Source of the DNA: Prolixibacteraceae bacterium
GTDB lineage: Bacteria; Bacteroidota; Bacteroidia; Bacteroidales; Prolixibacteraceae
Length of the DNA: 54,461 bases
Direction: 5' to 3'
NCBI GenBank assembly: GCA_019459525.1
Contig: JAIBEY010000067.1
Coordinates: 1 to 54,461, forward strand
Positions 36,885 to 45,595 of the stretch are shown piece by piece; within the stretch, counting starts at the first letter, position 1; each line of letters starts with the position of its first letter. Both the position numbers and the translations under genes were made by a program. The notes below the pieces were generated by a model. The model did not search any database, was not told where the DNA came from, and saw only the letters and a list, made by a program, of their open reading frames with translations.

Positions 36885-37889
36885 TTACAGATTCACAACT
36901 TCGCCGGTTTCCGATGACTTGTAAGCCGCATCAACAATCCGGAGTATGATTAAACCTTCTGTCATTCCGGGAGCTGGTTCCTTACGGGTTTTAACCGAAT
37001 GGATGTAATGCTCCATTTGACGGGTGTACATGCCTTGTTCGCAATGTTCAGTTCGAACCGGTAATTTGGCATCGAAACGTCCGGGGGCATCGCCCACTTT
37101 CATCTTCAGGAAAGTTGGGAAAACACTTCCATAGCCTTTCGTTCCGTAAAATCCGGTTCCAGCTTCTGGGCCATCCATGTGAGGTTGCCACCAGCCACTT
37201 TCAACGATTGATTCAGCCCCATTGTCCCAGGAAATCATCACGATACCAGAATCATCCACGTCGTAATTTCCGTAGTATGTACCAATTTTTGCGTAAACTT
37301 TTGTGGGCTTGGGATCACCCAAAACGTAACGGGCTGTGTCGATGGCATGAACGCCCATATCGGCCAAAGCGCCTCCTCCGGCCAGTTCTTTATTCGAGAA
37401 CCAACCTGCCGGCCCCCAGTTTTCATGAATTCCGTAACCTTTGGTTTTTAAGATGCGGCCAAGTTGACCGGCATCAACAATTCCTTTGATGTAATTTACA
37501 TCGGTATCGAACCGCCACATGTGTCCAACCATCACCACGCGGCCGTTGGACTCAGCATTTTCTTTCACCGTCAAACCTTCTTCGTAACTCATGGCCATGG
37601 GTTTTTCCAAAAAAACGTCCTTGCCGCTTTTCAGAAAATCAATGGCATACGGCGCATGAAATTTATTGGGCGTGGCAATAACCACTGCGTCAATATCCGA
37701 GCGTTCCACAACCGGGTCAATGCTGTCGAAAGCCCTGTCAATATTGTATTTGGCTGCAAAATCCTGAGCCGTCTGTAACGAACCGGCAACCACTGCAGCA
37801 AGCTCTACCCCGGGAATAGATTGAAGCCCGCGGGCATGGTAATTGGCTATATAACCGGCTCCTACAAGAGCTACTTTTATCTTTTCCAT
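36885..37889 (-). CDS. Gfo/Idh/MocA-family NAD(P)-dependent oxidoreductase
   Basis: I start at ATG 37889 (334 residues: MEKIKVALVGAG); the open frame reaches a TTG three codons earlier. N-terminal Rossmann fold with GxGxxA-like GAGYIANYHARG, IATPNKFHAPYA and the conserved EKPMAMS catalytic-Lys motif. The C-terminal domain has GGGALADMGVHAID, the Asp/His pair that contacts the sugar or inositol. The family oxidises or reduces pyranoses and inositols. It follows a DegT aminotransferase by 18 bases: a ketone made by one is the natural amine acceptor of the other, which suggests a keto-sugar or keto-inositol intermediate. Confidence 0.92.
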   Translation of the reverse strand: MEKIKVALVGAGYIANYHARGLQSIPGVELAAVVAGSLQTAQDFAAKYNIDRAFDSIDPVVERSDIDAVVIATPNKFHAPYAIDFLKSGKDVFLEKPMAMSYEEGLTVKENAESNGRVVMVGHMWRFDTDVNYIKGIVDAGQLGRILKTKGYGIHENWGPAGWFSNKELAGGGALADMGVHAIDTARYVLGDPKPTKVYAKIGTYYGNYDVDDSGIVMISWDNGAESIVESGWWQPHMDGPEAGTGFYGTKGYGSVFPTFLKMKVGDAPGRFDAKLPVRTEHCEQGMYTRQMEHYIHSVKTRKEPAPGMTEGLIILRIVDAAYKSSETGEVVNL

Positions 37890-37907
37890 ACGATTCAAAA
37901 TTTCAGG

Positions 37908-39185
37908 CTAGAGTAGCTCTGCATTATCGTAAACTTTTCGGATGGCGGCAGCAATTAAATCCATATCAGCTTTGGTTCCCATCAGTATTTTATGGTGGAT
38001 ACAGGCCGAACTTTCGAAATGAATTTTGTCGCAAACGGGTAAATCAAACCTCGCCGGATCGATAGCTGCCCAGTATTCGTCGCTGAGTTTGTGGCGCGCC
38101 GGTTTAGTCAGAGGCACATACAACGAACATTTATTGAGCGGGATATAACTTGCGGCAACGTCGATGCCCAACTCTGCCGTTAATGCAGTACGGAATTTTT
38201 GCACCGGAAGGCCTTTAAATTCAGCCTGATTGTACCGGAATGAAAAATTGAAATAAGCTTCCTTCGTTTCGCGGGCATCGCGTTTCATCGGCATTACCCC
38301 GGGGATACCAGTCAATAAAGAGTTCAGGTAAATACCATTTTCATCGCGGACTTTATTCTGCTCCGGCAACCGCTTCAACGCTTCAATCAGGATAGCAGCC
38401 TGGAATTCGGTTATCCGATAGTTTCCCGATTGCAGAAAATTTCCGGCATCAAAATATTGGCCTTCGCCCTTGTCGGCACCCGAAGCATTTTGAGGTTCGG
38501 GGCGGCGGCCACAATTGCGAAGCGCATCCAGCCGTTCAAACAACTCGAAGCTGTTTGTGGTCAAACTTCCACCTTCGCCAGCAGTCAGGTGCTTCGATAA
38601 CTGATGGCTGAAACTGCCGATATCGCCAATGCTACCAGCTTTCTGGCCATTCCATTCGCCACCATGTTTGTGGGCGCAATCTTCAATCACATACAGGTTG
38701 TGCTTTCTGGCAACGCGCATCACCTCATCCATATCGGCAAAACAGCCATACAAATGAACCACCACAATGGCTTTTGTCCGCGGTGTAATGGCTTTCTCCA
38801 TTTCTTTCGGATCAATACACCAGGTATCCTCACAAACATCAACCAGGATTGGGGTTGCATTCACATCCAAAATGGTTGCTGCCGTAGCCTGCCAGGTAAG
38901 TCCGGGCAAAATCACTTCGTCGCCAATACCCACGCCACAGGCCTCCAACGCCATTTGTAAGGTTACGGTTCCATTGGCGGCAGAAAGTGCATACCTGGTG
39001 CCGGTATATTCAGCAAAGTTTTTATTGAATTCGGTTTCTTTTGGTCCGTTGTACGACCACACGCCGCTATTTAGTACCTCTAATAAAGCTTTTTCTTCTT
39101 TTTCGTCCCATACCGGCCACTTGGGCCACGGATGGGTTTTCGTGTCACGGGCCGGACTTCCGCCCAAGATTGCTAATGTTGTCAT
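37908..39185 (-). CDS. DegT/DnrJ/EryC1/StrS aminotransferase (scyllo-inosose/AHBA-synthase-like)
   Basis: A 425-residue PLP enzyme. Landmarks: ILGGSPARDT start, GVWSYNGPKETEFNKNFAEY, SAANGTVTLQMAL (phosphate grip), GDEVILPGLTWQATAATIL, Asp169 in VIEDCAHKHG (cofactor ring nitrogen), Lys198 in SFSHQLSKHLTAGEGG (Schiff base). The overall pattern, especially PGLTW and the N-terminal GGxPxR..PWPxWP, is closer to L-glutamine:scyllo-inosose aminotransferases and AHBA synthases than to nucleotide-sugar aminotransferases. There are no nucleotide-sugar genes nearby. It may therefore aminate or deaminate an inosose or free keto-sugar; direction is not knowable from sequence. Gene 18 bases upstream of the Gfo/Idh dehydrogenase. 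Confidence 0.9.
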   Translation of the reverse strand: MTTLAILGGSPARDTKTHPWPKWPVWDEKEEKALLEVLNSGVWSYNGPKETEFNKNFAEYTGTRYALSAANGTVTLQMALEACGVGIGDEVILPGLTWQATAATILDVNATPILVDVCEDTWCIDPKEMEKAITPRTKAIVVVHLYGCFADMDEVMRVARKHNLYVIEDCAHKHGGEWNGQKAGSIGDIGSFSHQLSKHLTAGEGGSLTTNSFELFERLDALRNCGRRPEPQNASGADKGEGQYFDAGNFLQSGNYRITEFQAAILIEALKRLPEQNKVRDENGIYLNSLLTGIPGVMPMKRDARETKEAYFNFSFRYNQAEFKGLPVQKFRTALTAELGIDVAASYIPLNKCSLYVPLTKPARHKLSDEYWAAIDPARFDLPVCDKIHFESSACIHHKILMGTKADMDLIAAAIRKVYDNAELL

Positions 39186-39238
39186 AATTTATTAAGGTTA
39201 AGTTGTTTACGCCAGCGTATTTGTTTATCCGAATACCA

Positions 39239-40495
39239 TCACGATTTATTTTCAGCTTTAAGGCTGATCGTTTTGTTATTAATCAGCGGACGCGCCCAAA
39301 AGCCAATACTGAAAATGTATAAAAGAGTAAGAAAGACGAAAGACATACCAATACGAAGACCAAAAGCATCGCCTATTAGCCCAACGATGAGCGGCACCAC
39401 CGCGCCACCAAGAATCCCCGAACAGAGTATTCCGGAAAAAGCACCATGATTATTTTTCAGCGAGTTGAGGGCCAGAGAGAAAATGACCGACCACATCACT
39501 GACGCAAAGAATCCTACCCCGATAAAACCGTAGTAGGCAACCATTCCATTGCTGGTAATCAATGCCGTAGCAAGCGAAATCATAGCTCCTAGAGAAAAGA
39601 TGCGTAAAACCAGTTTACTGTCCATCAGTTTCAGTAAGCCAAGCCCTAAGATGCAACCCAGCGTAAGTAACAGCCAAAACTGCGAAATAGCCTTTGCGCC
39701 CTCAACTTCCGGGTTCATGCCGTGGTAATCAGACAAAAATTGCGAAATCCAACTGGCAACTCCCTGCTCGGTTCCCACATAAGCCATAATCCCAAAGAAA
39801 AAAAGCACCACATGTCTGTTCTTAAAAAGCTCGACAATGGTGCTAAAATTACCGACTTTCTCCTCTTCATTCAGATCGACTTTGGGAAGCCGGACAAGTG
39901 AAACCACCACAACCATAGCAATAGCGATGATGGCAAAAATCCAATAAATGGACACCCATTTCAGATTTTCGGGAACCAGCCCGTTCATGGTCGAAAGCAA
40001 TATATTCGACGTATTACCGGCATTCAGGTTTGTGATCAGGTAGGAATACAGAAGCGGACTCAGAAAAGATGCCCCACCAAAGAACAACTGTGCCAGCACC
40101 GAAGTAAACGCAAAATTTTCCTCACCTCCGGAAACCCGGAGCAATGGATTTATGGCCACCTGAAGAATGGACATTCCCATCCCAATCAGGAACAACGAAA
40201 TAAGGTAAACCGGAAAGCTTGGAAAAAAGGAAAATAGGAACGCCCCGATTGTTGCCAGAATAAATGCCAGAGTTAAAACCTTTTTTTCCTTGTATTTTTC
40301 GGTCAGCATCCCTGCCGGGATCGACATGACACCGTAAGCAATAAAAAATGAAAAATTGAGCAATCCGGCCATTCCCTTACTCACGCTAAATCCTTTGATA
40401 ACTTCGGGAACCAAAGGCCCGATAATATTGGTAAGAAAGGAGATCACGAAAAAAATAAACATGATCAACAGTACAATTCCATAGTTTCTCTTCAT
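39239..40495 (-). CDS. FucP-type MFS sugar transporter
   Basis: A 418-residue, 12-helix major facilitator of the FucP/glucose-galactose permease group. Evidence: GPLVPEVIKGF after helix 1, FFIAYGVMSIPAGMLTEKYKEKK (signature loop 2-3), GMGMSILQVAINPLLRVSGGEENFAF (family motif in helix 4-5) and GILCSGILGGAVVPLIVG late. It would carry a monosaccharide or related polyol into the cytoplasm by proton symport. It lies between the ROK kinase (31-base gap) and the DegT aminotransferase (53-base gap), so its solute is likely the substrate of those enzymes. Confidence 0.92.
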   Translation of the reverse strand: MKRNYGIVLLIMFIFFVISFLTNIIGPLVPEVIKGFSVSKGMAGLLNFSFFIAYGVMSIPAGMLTEKYKEKKVLTLAFILATIGAFLFSFFPSFPVYLISLFLIGMGMSILQVAINPLLRVSGGEENFAFTSVLAQLFFGGASFLSPLLYSYLITNLNAGNTSNILLSTMNGLVPENLKWVSIYWIFAIIAIAMVVVVSLVRLPKVDLNEEEKVGNFSTIVELFKNRHVVLFFFGIMAYVGTEQGVASWISQFLSDYHGMNPEVEGAKAISQFWLLLTLGCILGLGLLKLMDSKLVLRIFSLGAMISLATALITSNGMVAYYGFIGVGFFASVMWSVIFSLALNSLKNNHGAFSGILCSGILGGAVVPLIVGLIGDAFGLRIGMSFVFLTLLYIFSIGFWARPLINNKTISLKAENKS

Positions 40496-40526
40496 AGCAA
40501 AACCGATTTAGCAATGTTTGAAATTT

Positions 40527-41456
40527 TTAGCAATTTTTAAATATGAGCGATGCTGCGCCCAGACACCCTGCCTGATTTCCCAAAGTGGCGCCAACCACAT
40601 CGGTATTGGCAGCACAATCGGGCATGGCATAACTCATTGCCGATTTTTTAATCATATCCATATAAAATTGGCCCGATTCTGAAATACCGCCACCAATAAC
40701 CACCTTCTGTGGGGCAAACGTATTGATGAATCCTGCGATTCCATGCCCCAGATAATCGGTATGTTCTTCCATACATTTTACGGCAGCCTCCTCTCCTTCC
40801 TTAAATTTCTGAACCAGGTAAAATCCATCGAGTTCGCTTTCATTTTTTCCGGAAACTTCGGCATACCGACGAAGCAAAGCCGCGGTTGAAGCATAAGCTT
40901 CCAGACATCCTCTTCCGCCGCAGTTGCAAGCTATCCCTTTGTGATCGATGGTAACATGGCCCATTTCGGTGCCACGGTTTTTGTAACCACCGTAGAGTTT
41001 TCCGTCGGCCACAATGGCGCCGCCAATTCCGGTACCCACAGTCAGGAAAATCACATCCGAACAATCTTTGGCGGCCCCGTAAACAGCCTCGCCCAATCCC
41101 ATCACATTGGCATCGTTATCAATAAGGACAGGCAACTTAAATTCGGCTGAAAATATTTCTGACAGATGAACGTCCACCCAACCATTCAGGTTGTCGGCGC
41201 CGCCAACGACAATCCCTTCGCAGCAAACTCCGGGCGAACCGATCCCAATTCCGGAAACGGAAATCCCGTTTTGAGTGGCATTTGCAATCGTCAATTCAAT
41301 GGCTTTGCGAATCGTCGCTAAAATATCGTCGCGGGTGGCCGAAGCGCCAATTGAAAGCTTACTGGTAAAACTAATTTCCCCTGTCTCGGCAACCAGGGCG
41401 AACTTGATGAACGTTCCGCCCAGGTCAATCCCTACTGCATATCTGCTGTTCTCCAT
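40527..41456 (-). CDS. ROK-family sugar kinase
   Basis: ATG 41456 is chosen (309 residues, MENSRYAVGIDLGG). The frame continues to 41489 but would overlap the GH2 gene end. ATP-binding DLGGTFIKFAL, IGIGSPG, catalytic Asp in LIDNDANVMG, GTGIGGAIV and the ROK zinc motif region EMGHVTID..CNCGGRGCLEAYAS are all present. It phosphorylates glucose, mannose, N-acetyl-aminosugars or similar hexoses; specificity is open. No DNA-binding domain, so it is a kinase and not a repressor. Seven bases separate it from the upstream GH2 stop. Confidence 0.93.
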   Translation of the reverse strand: MENSRYAVGIDLGGTFIKFALVAETGEISFTSKLSIGASATRDDILATIRKAIELTIANATQNGISVSGIGIGSPGVCCEGIVVGGADNLNGWVDVHLSEIFSAEFKLPVLIDNDANVMGLGEAVYGAAKDCSDVIFLTVGTGIGGAIVADGKLYGGYKNRGTEMGHVTIDHKGIACNCGGRGCLEAYASTAALLRRYAEVSGKNESELDGFYLVQKFKEGEEAAVKCMEEHTDYLGHGIAGFINTFAPQKVVIGGGISESGQFYMDMIKKSAMSYAMPDCAANTDVVGATLGNQAGCLGAASLIFKNC

Positions 41457-41463
41457 ATTCAGA

Positions 41464-44163
41464 TTAGTTAACGGTTGTTTTATCCACATTCCAGCCCCGA
41501 ATTTCCAGCATAGGTTTTTCGCCCTTAAAGTCGGAAAGGAAAAATTTGGCTTCGTAAGTGCGGCTTTCTCCCGGCAACAAAGTCACATAATTGTCGTCCC
41601 AATAAATGGGCAAAATGGGAGATTGAGTTTGCGGATCAATCACATCCATGAAGTTAAAAAACGCAATCGCTTCGGATGGATTTTTTACTGCCAGTTTAAT
41701 TTTACCGAACTGGTCATCTTTCGTGTAATCATATTGGTATTCCATCTTCACTTTGGGCAGACGGTCCAGCGCCGTATAATCAGCAAACTGGCTGGTTGGC
41801 GTGTAGAATGGCCATTCCAGTTTTTTGGAAGCTTCATAATCCAGCACATCTTTCTTTTGCGACAACCAGTAAATGCTGTTATCCAACTCTTTATTTTCCT
41901 GATTGAAAATCCGTAAATCGAGGAAATAAACCGCGGTCAGGTTTTTAATTTCAGGAAGTTTATAAATGAACTTCGAAATGTTGGAAGGAATTTCACCCTG
42001 CCACTGATCGGCAAAAATTTCTTTCGAATTAATATCGAATATGCGGATTTTAACTGTCAGGTTTTTGACAGTCTGTAAATCTTCGTTAGCCAGATAAATA
42101 TCGTCGAACCCGTAGCGGTAGATGGCATGGAGCGGGTTACAGGCTTTTTTTACGCCGTAGAATGAACCGTTCGGTTGCAAATATGTATCGTACAATTGCC
42201 AGATTAGTTTGGGCCAGGCCGAGTTCAGTTGCCATTGCACCAAACCGGTACTTTTAGGTTTGTGGGCAATAAAAGCCTCGAACTGCGGACGCATAATTTC
42301 GTAATTATTGACCTGCGCTTTGTAAGCAAATTCTTCAACATCAGATGATTTTCCGTAACGGGCATTGATGGCATTGATATCGCGGTCGAGCGAAGTAAAC
42401 TGGTTACGCCCGGTGTGGTATTCCCAATATTTTCTGTCGATGGGCCAAAGGGCTTCTTCGGGCATCATTTTCTTCAGCGACGCTAACGGCGCAATGCTTG
42501 CTCCCGGACAGGTTTCGGTGTTGAAGCCATAAGCTCCCCCCAGATTGGTATCGGTGAACCAGTAATGAGGCGGGGTCCAGGCGTAGGGTCCTAACATTTT
42601 CATACCGGTTGGCCCGCTGATATCGCTGACCAGCGGAACCTCGGCAACAATGTTGTTGTTTTCGGTACCGGCACCACCGGCAGAAGTAATGTAGGTACGC
42701 GATGGATCATATTTGGCAAATAAATCGATGTATTTTCGCTCCAGGTCAGGGTGCGGGAGCTTGTCGCTGCCCAGCATCCACACATAAATACTCGGATGGT
42801 TCCTCAGCCACAGCATCTGGTCTTTCCATGATGCTGCAAGCAAATCAATGTCTTCAGGAGTAACGGCGCCGCCGTATTTTTCATGGGTTGGTTTTAGCAG
42901 GTATTCCTCCCATTCCCAATGGCAATTCCAGCCAATCATCACCAAAACGCCGTATTCATCACACAATTCATACAGGTTTTCATCTTTCCCCCAGAAGCCT
43001 TCGCAACGAATACTGTTCAGTTTCATGTGTTGAATGTACCGCATCTGCGATTCAACCGATTTACGTGTATCGCGTAAGAATATATCATCAGCCCAACCAC
43101 CGCCTTTTAGCAACACAAATTTGCCATTGATTTCAAACGTGCGATTTTTATCGGCATTCAGATAACTTCGTATTTCGCGGATTCCATATTTTTTCTCCAC
43201 CCGATCCATTGTTTTATTTCCGGCAATAAACTCGGTTTTGAGCTGATACAATTTCGCCTTACCCATCCCGTTGGGCCACCAGAGTTCTACATTTTTTACT
43301 GAAAGCTGACTAAAATCTTCTGGATTAAACACGCAGTGCAACGTGTCGTTGGCCGGAACAGTAACCTTTTTTTCAACCTGACCAACCTCAAAATCAACAC
43401 GCACAATCCCGTCGATTGGTTGATCGGAACTGTTCACAATTTCAGTTTGAATGAACAGGTCGGCGGCACTTTTACTTACAGTATCAACCTTTGAATAAAC
43501 AAACGGATTACGGATTTTTATGCCATCGTTGATTTCAAGAAAAACTTCGCGGTAAATACCCAGATTCCGGTCAAGTGGCAGAGGGTTCCAGTCAACAAAG
43601 CCAATAGAATATTCACCGTCAGCATGTTGCAGCATTTTCAAGGCCACCGTATTTTCGCCTTCCTGAATGTAGGAATTGATGTTAAACGAAAACATCCGGT
43701 AAGTTCCGGCAAAGGTATCCATGCCGACCACTTTTTTCCCGTTCACCCATAAATCAGCGCGGTAGTTGATCCCGTTAAAGCGAAGCGAAACATCTTTTTT
43801 CAGCTCGTCGGCAGTAAGTTTGAAGGTCGTGCTGAACCACCAGGGTTGTTTGAACTGTGCGACGTCAACCTTCTGCATGTTGATACCAAAAGTGGCATCC
43901 TCAATTAGCTTATTGGTTGACAGGGCGCCCATCACTGTTCCGGGCACCATGGCATCGTACCACGATTGGGTGTCGAACCCGTTTTCGGCAATTAACTTTT
44001 CGTCCATCCCCGTCAGCTTGTCGGCGGGTTGCATTTTCCAGTCCGATGATAAAACCTTTTCGGTTGAGGTAAGCTGCCTCTCCGATTTTTTGCAGGCACC
44101 TGTAAATAAAAAAGGAACGATAAAAATGCAAATGGCAATAGTGGAATAAAATTGTCGTATCAT
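41464..44163 (-). CDS. GH2 exo-beta-D-glucosaminidase/mannosidase-like lipoprotein
   Basis: An 899-residue lipoprotein (lipobox FTGAC, Cys24) with the GH2 order: sugar-binding jelly roll (~35-215), Ig-like (~220-330), TIM barrel (~345-600), C-terminal beta-domains. LLKGGGWADDIFLRDT is characteristic of the clade containing exo-beta-D-glucosaminidase CsxA and endo-beta-mannosidases. The predicted acid/base is Asp467 in WMLGSDK, where most GH2 enzymes have Asn-Glu, and the nucleophile is Glu550 in FNTETCPG; both match the CsxA arrangement. Expected action: release of non-reducing beta-linked GlcN (or Man) in the periplasm or at the surface. It is the first gene of the 12-kb minus-strand run. 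Confidence 0.9.
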   Translation of the reverse strand: MIRQFYSTIAICIFIVPFLFTGACKKSERQLTSTEKVLSSDWKMQPADKLTGMDEKLIAENGFDTQSWYDAMVPGTVMGALSTNKLIEDATFGINMQKVDVAQFKQPWWFSTTFKLTADELKKDVSLRFNGINYRADLWVNGKKVVGMDTFAGTYRMFSFNINSYIQEGENTVALKMLQHADGEYSIGFVDWNPLPLDRNLGIYREVFLEINDGIKIRNPFVYSKVDTVSKSAADLFIQTEIVNSSDQPIDGIVRVDFEVGQVEKKVTVPANDTLHCVFNPEDFSQLSVKNVELWWPNGMGKAKLYQLKTEFIAGNKTMDRVEKKYGIREIRSYLNADKNRTFEINGKFVLLKGGGWADDIFLRDTRKSVESQMRYIQHMKLNSIRCEGFWGKDENLYELCDEYGVLVMIGWNCHWEWEEYLLKPTHEKYGGAVTPEDIDLLAASWKDQMLWLRNHPSIYVWMLGSDKLPHPDLERKYIDLFAKYDPSRTYITSAGGAGTENNNIVAEVPLVSDISGPTGMKMLGPYAWTPPHYWFTDTNLGGAYGFNTETCPGASIAPLASLKKMMPEEALWPIDRKYWEYHTGRNQFTSLDRDINAINARYGKSSDVEEFAYKAQVNNYEIMRPQFEAFIAHKPKSTGLVQWQLNSAWPKLIWQLYDTYLQPNGSFYGVKKACNPLHAIYRYGFDDIYLANEDLQTVKNLTVKIRIFDINSKEIFADQWQGEIPSNISKFIYKLPEIKNLTAVYFLDLRIFNQENKELDNSIYWLSQKKDVLDYEASKKLEWPFYTPTSQFADYTALDRLPKVKMEYQYDYTKDDQFGKIKLAVKNPSEAIAFFNFMDVIDPQTQSPILPIYWDDNYVTLLPGESRTYEAKFFLSDFKGEKPMLEIRGWNVDKTTVN

Positions 44164-44560
44164 TAGCTATTGGTTTGGTTTAAAAATTCAAGCAGTGCAC
44201 CATCCTCAATTTTCAACAAATCGGGAGTACTCCTGTGGAAGCCTGTTACGCAGTTATTCCCATATGGATTCCTGAACGAACAAACTCCGACTGCTATGAA
44301 CAAAGGAAAAAAAACAGGGTAGGAATAACTTCCGGTATTTTATTCTTTTTGCATTTTATTTTAACCCGAATGCTCGAAATCGACATCCAATAGGACAAAA
44401 GAGGTTAAAATTCTTAGACCTCTTGTAACTAAACACCACAAAATTACCTGATTTGCTTACCGCCTGTTTTTGATTTTTTTTTACCCGCCAGGATGCACAA
44501 GGACCATGATCCTTTGGGGTTTTAAACCAATCGTCAGTCTTTATGCCTAAACACAAATAA
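44164..44560. other. Intergenic region upstream of the GH2 operon
   Basis: These 397 bases separate the MOSC gene and the GH2 gene, both on the minus strand, and must hold the operon's promoter. They contain a hairpin listed separately (44399-44424) and a 10-bp palindrome GGAGTACTCC at 44223-44232, about 60 bases before the GH2 start. A minus-strand open frame runs from 44340 to the GH2 start but has no ATG, and I do not call it. No promoter could be fixed with confidence. Confidence 0.45.
44399..44424 (-). terminator. Possible terminator after the MOSC gene
   Basis: AAGAGGT (44399-44405) and ACCTCTT (44418-44424) pair perfectly across 12 bases. Read on the minus strand the stem ends in CCTCTTTTG, a short T-run. 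It lies 137 bases past the MOSC stop, which is rather far, so confidence is moderate. Confidence 0.45.
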
Positions 44561-45211
44561 CTAATTCTGCTGCAATATTTTCCGAATATTCTTCCGGCAC
44601 GATTCAGCCAGAAACGGTTCTTCAAGCGCTTTATTCATTAACTCAACATTTGTTCGGTTGGCTCTAAAAATGGAGAAAATCTGGCTAAGGGAAAGGCTTT
44701 CTTCGTTCCGCTCAAGTAAACGCAGCGTATCGCCTTTGTTCACTTGACCTGCCTGAATAACACGAACATAAACACCGGGGAACGGAGCGTTCCAAAAATC
44801 ATCAACTACCGTCTGGTCGCCAAACCGGACACCCAATTTAAAACAAGGCTGCCGTGGCTGGGTAACCTGAACAACAGCTTCACCAATCTGAAAACGATCA
44901 CCAATCCTGATTTCAGCCTCATTCAATCCGCTGACGGTTAAATTCTCACCAAACATTCCCCATCTCCATTCCAAATCGGGGTATTTCTCTTTCCAGAACG
45001 GATAATGATCGGCAGAATACAAGTAGCAAGCTTTATCGGCCCCGCCATGGTACCGGCGATCGAGCACATGATCGTTTTCAACATCTTCCGGACCCAGAAA
45101 GATTGGTGTTTCAACAGCATATTTATAAATGCCGGTCTCAACCTCCTCACCAAGCCACTGAATGATAGCAGGTTTTGCAATATTTGTCGAAATAACTTCC
45201 ATAAAATCCAA
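44561..45211 (-). CDS. MOSC-domain protein (YiiM-like)
   Basis: A 216-residue cytoplasmic MOSC-domain protein of the YiiM type. It has DRRYHGGADKACYLYSADHY, WGMFGENLTVSGL, IGDRFQIGEAVVQVTQPRQPC with the conserved Cys, and a C-terminal three-helix tail (LSLSQIFSIFRAN). MOSC domains handle sulfur or molybdenum-cofactor-linked reactions; YiiM-type proteins reduce N-hydroxylated compounds. A second ATG three codons later (45202) is possible. It stands apart from the neighbours in function. Confidence 0.9.
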   Translation of the reverse strand: MDFMEVISTNIAKPAIIQWLGEEVETGIYKYAVETPIFLGPEDVENDHVLDRRYHGGADKACYLYSADHYPFWKEKYPDLEWRWGMFGENLTVSGLNEAEIRIGDRFQIGEAVVQVTQPRQPCFKLGVRFGDQTVVDDFWNAPFPGVYVRVIQAGQVNKGDTLRLLERNEESLSLSQIFSIFRANRTNVELMNKALEEPFLAESCRKNIRKILQQN

Positions 45212-45253
45212 TCGTACAGGTAATTTTAGTCCCTGATTTATATGGTTTGAATG

Positions 45254-45454
45254 CTATTCTTCATCCAGAATTTCCTGAACCCGGCCAACTTCACCGGTTT
45301 CGAGCCTGACTTTTATTCCATGAGGGTGATTCGGAGAATTGGTCAACAGTGTTTTCACTATCCCTTCTGTTAATTCTCCTGTGCGCTGGTGGTGCTTCTG
45401 CACAATATTCACCAGCAAGCCCGGTTTTACATCCGATCGTTTTCTTCCGTCCAT
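45254..45454 (-). CDS. ywbE: YwbE family protein (DUF2196)
   Basis: A 66-residue protein (MDGRKRSDVKPGLLVNIVQK) matching the YwbE/DUF2196 family almost end to end: KPG..V.IV.K..QRTG.LTEG.VK..LT.S..HPHGIKVRL..G.VGRV. An ATG two codons earlier (45460) is an alternative. The function of YwbE is unknown; it is a small, OB-fold-like conserved protein. It lies 42 bases upstream of the MOSC gene on the same strand. Confidence 0.88.
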   Translation of the reverse strand: MDGRKRSDVKPGLLVNIVQKHHQRTGELTEGIVKTLLTNSPNHPHGIKVRLETGEVGRVQEILDEE

Positions 45455-45510
45455 CTTCAATTCGTTTTAGAAAGGGCAAATGAACAAAAAATTCCGGCTT
45501 GCCCTATTGG

Positions 45511-45545
45511 TAAAAAAGAAAAAGCCAATCCGGGGAAAGGCTTTT
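45511..45545 (-). terminator. Hairpin terminator after folE
   Basis: AAAAGCC (45520-45526) pairs with GGCTTTT (45539-45545). On the minus strand the stem is followed by TCTTTTTTA, a proper T-tract. It begins 50 bases after the folE stop and precedes the YwbE gene, so the two are probably separate transcripts. Confidence 0.7.
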
Positions 45546-45595
45546 GTTGTCTAAACGTATGTCTGTTTCACAATGAATGGTCTGTTCAAATAAAC

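Noticed and set aside
40527-41489. ROK protein as a transcriptional repressor
   Set aside because: No N-terminal helix-turn-helix; the protein starts directly with the ATP-binding DLGGT motif and has the kinase catalytic Asp.
44223-44232. Palindrome GGAGTACTCC upstream of GH2
   Set aside because: Only 10 bases, and a single copy seen. Could be an operator but not better than chance in 54 kb.
44164-44340. Minus-strand open frame of ~58 codons ending in TAATG overlapping the GH2 start
   Set aside because: It has no ATG (only a possible TTG), no recognisable family and begins right after a stop. The TAATG overlap is suggestive but can arise by chance; treated as leader DNA.
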